Origin: Limanda limanda
Lineage: Eukaryota; Chordata; Actinopteri; Pleuronectiformes; Pleuronectidae
DNA length: 64,000 bases
Reading direction: 5' to 3'
Assembly: GCF_963576545.1 (NCBI RefSeq)
Contig: NW_026870532.1
Location: forward strand, 62,001 to 126,000
Shown: one piece after another, positions 61,924-64,000 of the stretch
How positions within the stretch are numbered: position 1 is the first letter of the stretch
Layout: each line of letters begins with the position of its first letter
Notes under the pieces: model-generated
Told to the model about the DNA's origin: nothing
Databases searched by the model: none
The model's input: the letters and a program-made list of their open reading frames with translations, nothing else
Program-made: the position numbers and the translations under genes

Positions 61924-63847
61924 CAAGTCTCTCCGACCTTCACAAAAAAAGTTATTCAAGAATATCTCTTTCTCCTATGTGCTTTCATCCCTAACCCTAA
62001 CCCTAACCCTTCCGAAAGTCGGAGAAGCTCAAGGATGGTACCGATCGATGCGCGCTACCCCATTTAGTGGGGGTAGAGCCTACTTGCAAGTCTCTCCGAC
62101 CTTCACAAAAAAAGTTATTCAAGAATATCTCTTTCTCCTATGTGCTTTCATCCCTAACCCTAACCCTAACCCTTCCGAAAGTCGGAGAAGCTCAAGGATG
62201 GTACCGATCGATGCGCGCAACCCCATTTAGTGGGGGTAGAGCCTACTTGCAAGTCTCTCCGACCTTCACAAAAAAAGTTATTCAAGAATATCTCCTCAGA
62301 TTTGGGGGAATTTCGTCGGTCGACCTCTTCCGAAGGTCGTACAAGCTCGGGGATGGTACCAATCGATCCGCAGGACCCAAATTAGTCCAGATGCAACCAC
62401 TTTCCAAGTCTCTCCGACCTTCACAAAAAAAGTTATTCAAGAATATCTCTTTCTCCTATGTGCTTTCATCCCTAACCCTAACCCTAACCCTTCCGAAAGT
62501 CGGAGAAGCTCAAGGATGGTACCGATCGATGCGCGCTACCCCATTTAGTGGGGGTAGAGCCTACTTGCAAGTCTCTCCGACCTTCACAAAAAAAGTTATT
62601 CAAGAATATCTCTTTCTCCTATGTGCTTTCATCCCTAACCCTAACCCTAACCCTTCCGAAAGTCGGAGAAGCTCAAGGATGGTACCGATCGATGCGCGCT
62701 ACCCCATTTAGTGGGGGTAGAGCCTACTTGCAAGTCTCTCCGACCTTCACAAAAAAAGTTATTCAAGAATATCTCCTCAGATTTGGGGGAATTTCGTCGG
62801 TCGACCTCTTCCGAAGGTCGTACAAGCTCGGGGATGGTACCAATCGATCCGCAGGACCCAAATTAGTCCAGATGCAACCACTTTCCAAGTCTCTCCGACC
62901 TTCACAAAAAAAGTTATTCAAGAATATCTCTTTCTCCTATGTGCTTTCATCCCTAACCCTAACCCTAACCCTTCCGAAAGTCGGAGAAGCTCAAGGATGG
63001 TACCGATCGATGCGCGCTACCCCATTTAGTGGGGGTAGAGCCTACTTGCAAGTCTCTCCGACCTTCACAAAAAAAGTTATTCAAGAATATCTCTTTCTCC
63101 TATGTGCTTTCATCCCTAACCCTAACCCTAACCCTTCCGAAAGTCGGAGAAGCTCAAGGATGGTACCGATCGATGCGCGCAACCCCATTTAGTGGGGGTA
63201 GAGCCTACTTGCAAGTCTCTCCGACCTTCACAAAAAAAGTTATTCAAGAATATCTCCTCAGATTTGGGGGAATTTCGTCGGTCGACCTCTTCCGAAGGTC
63301 GTACAAGCTCGGGGATGGTACCAATCGATCCGCAGGACCCAAATTAGTCCAGATGCAACCACTTTCCAAGTCTCTCCGACCTTCACAAAAAAAGTTATTC
63401 AAGAATATCTCTTTCTCCTATGTGCTTTCATCCCTAACCCTAACCCTAACCCTTCCGAAAGTCGGAGAAGCTCAAGGATGGTACCGATCGATGCGCGCTA
63501 CCCCATTTAGTGGGGGTAGAGCCTACTTGCAAGTCTCTCCGACCTTCACAAAAAAAGTTATTCAAGAATATCTCTTTCTCCTATGTGCTTTCATCCCTAA
63601 CCCTAACCCTAACCCTTCCGAAAGTCGGAGAAGCTCAAGGATGGTACCGATCGATGCGCGCTACCCCATTTAGTGGGGGTAGAGCCTACTTGCAAGTCTC
63701 TCCGACCTTCACAAAAAAAGTTATTCAAGAATATCTCCTCAGATTTGGGGGAATTTCGTCGGTCGACCTCTTCCGAAGGTCGTACAAGCTCGGGGATGGT
63801 ACCAATCGATCTGCAGGACCCAAATTAGTCCAGATGCAACCACTTTC

Positions 63848-64000
63848 CAAGTCTCTCCGACCTTCACAAAAAAAGTTATTCAAGAATATCTCTTTCTCCT
63901 ATGTGCTTTCATCCCTAACCCTAACCCTAACCCTTCCGAAAGTCGGAGAAGCTCAAGGATGGTACCGATCGATGCGCGCTACCCCATTTAGTGGGGGTAG
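63848..64000 (+). repeat. A monomer, truncated by the window edge
   Basis: First 153 bases of a 163-bp A with full telomeric tract and GCGCTACC. The array continues beyond the window. Confidence 0.95.

Larger units (their letters stand above)
1..64000 (+). repeat. Tandem satellite array of A (163/157 bp) and B (155 bp) monomers
   Basis: The whole window consists of head-to-tail copies of two related monomers. I set each monomer boundary at the recurring CAAGTCTCTCC. Spacings between successive monomer ends are sums of 163, 157 and 155, with one exception of 156 at 61768-61923. The tally is 288 A and 111 B monomers and reproduces the window length exactly. No monomer is inverted. Copies differ from consensus mostly by zero to a few substitutions, which is the high homogeneity expected of a satellite evolving by unequal exchange. 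Both edges lie inside monomers, so the array is longer than 64 kb. A subtelomeric or heterochromatic location is an inference from the telomeric hexamers. Confidence 0.97.

Noticed and set aside
134..63673. More than two hundred + strand open reading frames of 60-320 codons
   Set aside because: They are identical frame readings of the same monomers. They use GTG or internal ATG starts, overlap one another by up to a full monomer, and vary only with A/B order. Stops appear at single substitutions (TACTGA; TTATTTAAG near 45440) without consequence for copy number. There is no codon-level conservation or regulatory context.
1..64000. CRISPR array (regular repeats of similar spacing)
   Set aside because: The repeats are contiguous 155-163-bp monomers. 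There are no unique spacers between short direct repeats, no leader and no cas genes.
1..64000. Insertion sequence, transposon or rolling-circle element inside the array
   Set aside because: Monomer lengths account for every base, leaving no inserted segment. No terminal inverted repeats with target duplications and no transposase-like frame.
1..64000. rDNA spacer, 5S cluster, tRNA or snRNA tandem array
   Set aside because: No conserved rRNA, tRNA A/B box or snRNA sequence was recognised in either monomer, and neither monomer has a T-run terminator paired with internal promoter elements.
1..64000. Prokaryotic genes, operons, ribosome binding sites or terminators
   Set aside because: The GGGGG before GTAGAG and the hairpins superficially resemble such signals, but they recur in every A monomer as part of the satellite and precede no coherent coding sequence.

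Overview
This 64 kb window contains no genes that I can support. It is one uninterrupted, head-to-tail satellite DNA array that runs off both ends of the window. I tiled it into 399 monomers of two types, all in the same orientation. There are 288 A monomers (163 bp, or 157 bp in a short form I call 'a') and 111 B monomers (155 bp). Summing 266 A at 163 bp, 22 a at 157 bp, 111 B at 155 bp and one extra base, less 8 bases missing at the left edge and 10 at the right, gives exactly 64,000. No base is left for unique sequence, a gene, an RNA gene or an inserted element.

The distinctive feature is that every A monomer carries a telomere-like tract, (CCCTAA)3CCCT, always on the + strand. The G-rich TTAGGG complement is therefore on the - strand. 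The short form lacks exactly one hexamer. A and B are relatives. Their first 45 bases are identical and their last 78 bases align without gaps at about 70% identity. Their middles are unrelated: 40 nt with the telomeric tract in A, and 32 nt with G5 and a SalI palindrome in B. B monomers are never adjacent. They are separated by runs of one to five A monomers, most often two, giving a basic A-A-B trimer of 481 bp.

Layout. At 1-3834 there are mostly AAB trimers. At 3835-14269 there are three well-marked copies of a 1437-bp block and one derived copy, each opened by a B-a-B cassette. At 14596-28230 there are three copies of a 4007-bp, 25-monomer higher-order repeat (H1, H2, H3); H2 and H3 are directly tandem, and 1614 bp lies between H1 and H2. 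At 28231-34014 there are contracted derivatives of 2570 and 2407 bp plus a partial copy. From about 34 kb the pattern changes. B-a-B cassettes nearly vanish (one at 38515) and other linked variants appear. A 4.5-kb block is repeated 5.93 kb apart (47340-51823 and 53267-57756), with an internal 1125-bp tandem duplication. At 57757-64000 the array is mainly plain AAB trimers.

Organism. A homogeneous satellite with TTAGGG-class telomeric hexamers points to a eukaryotic nuclear chromosome, probably subtelomeric or another heterochromatic region. The motif is shared by vertebrates, many other animals, fungi and protists, so I cannot name the clade. The many + strand open frames that start at GTG and end at TAG are a by-product of monomer length modulo 3 and are not annotated as genes.
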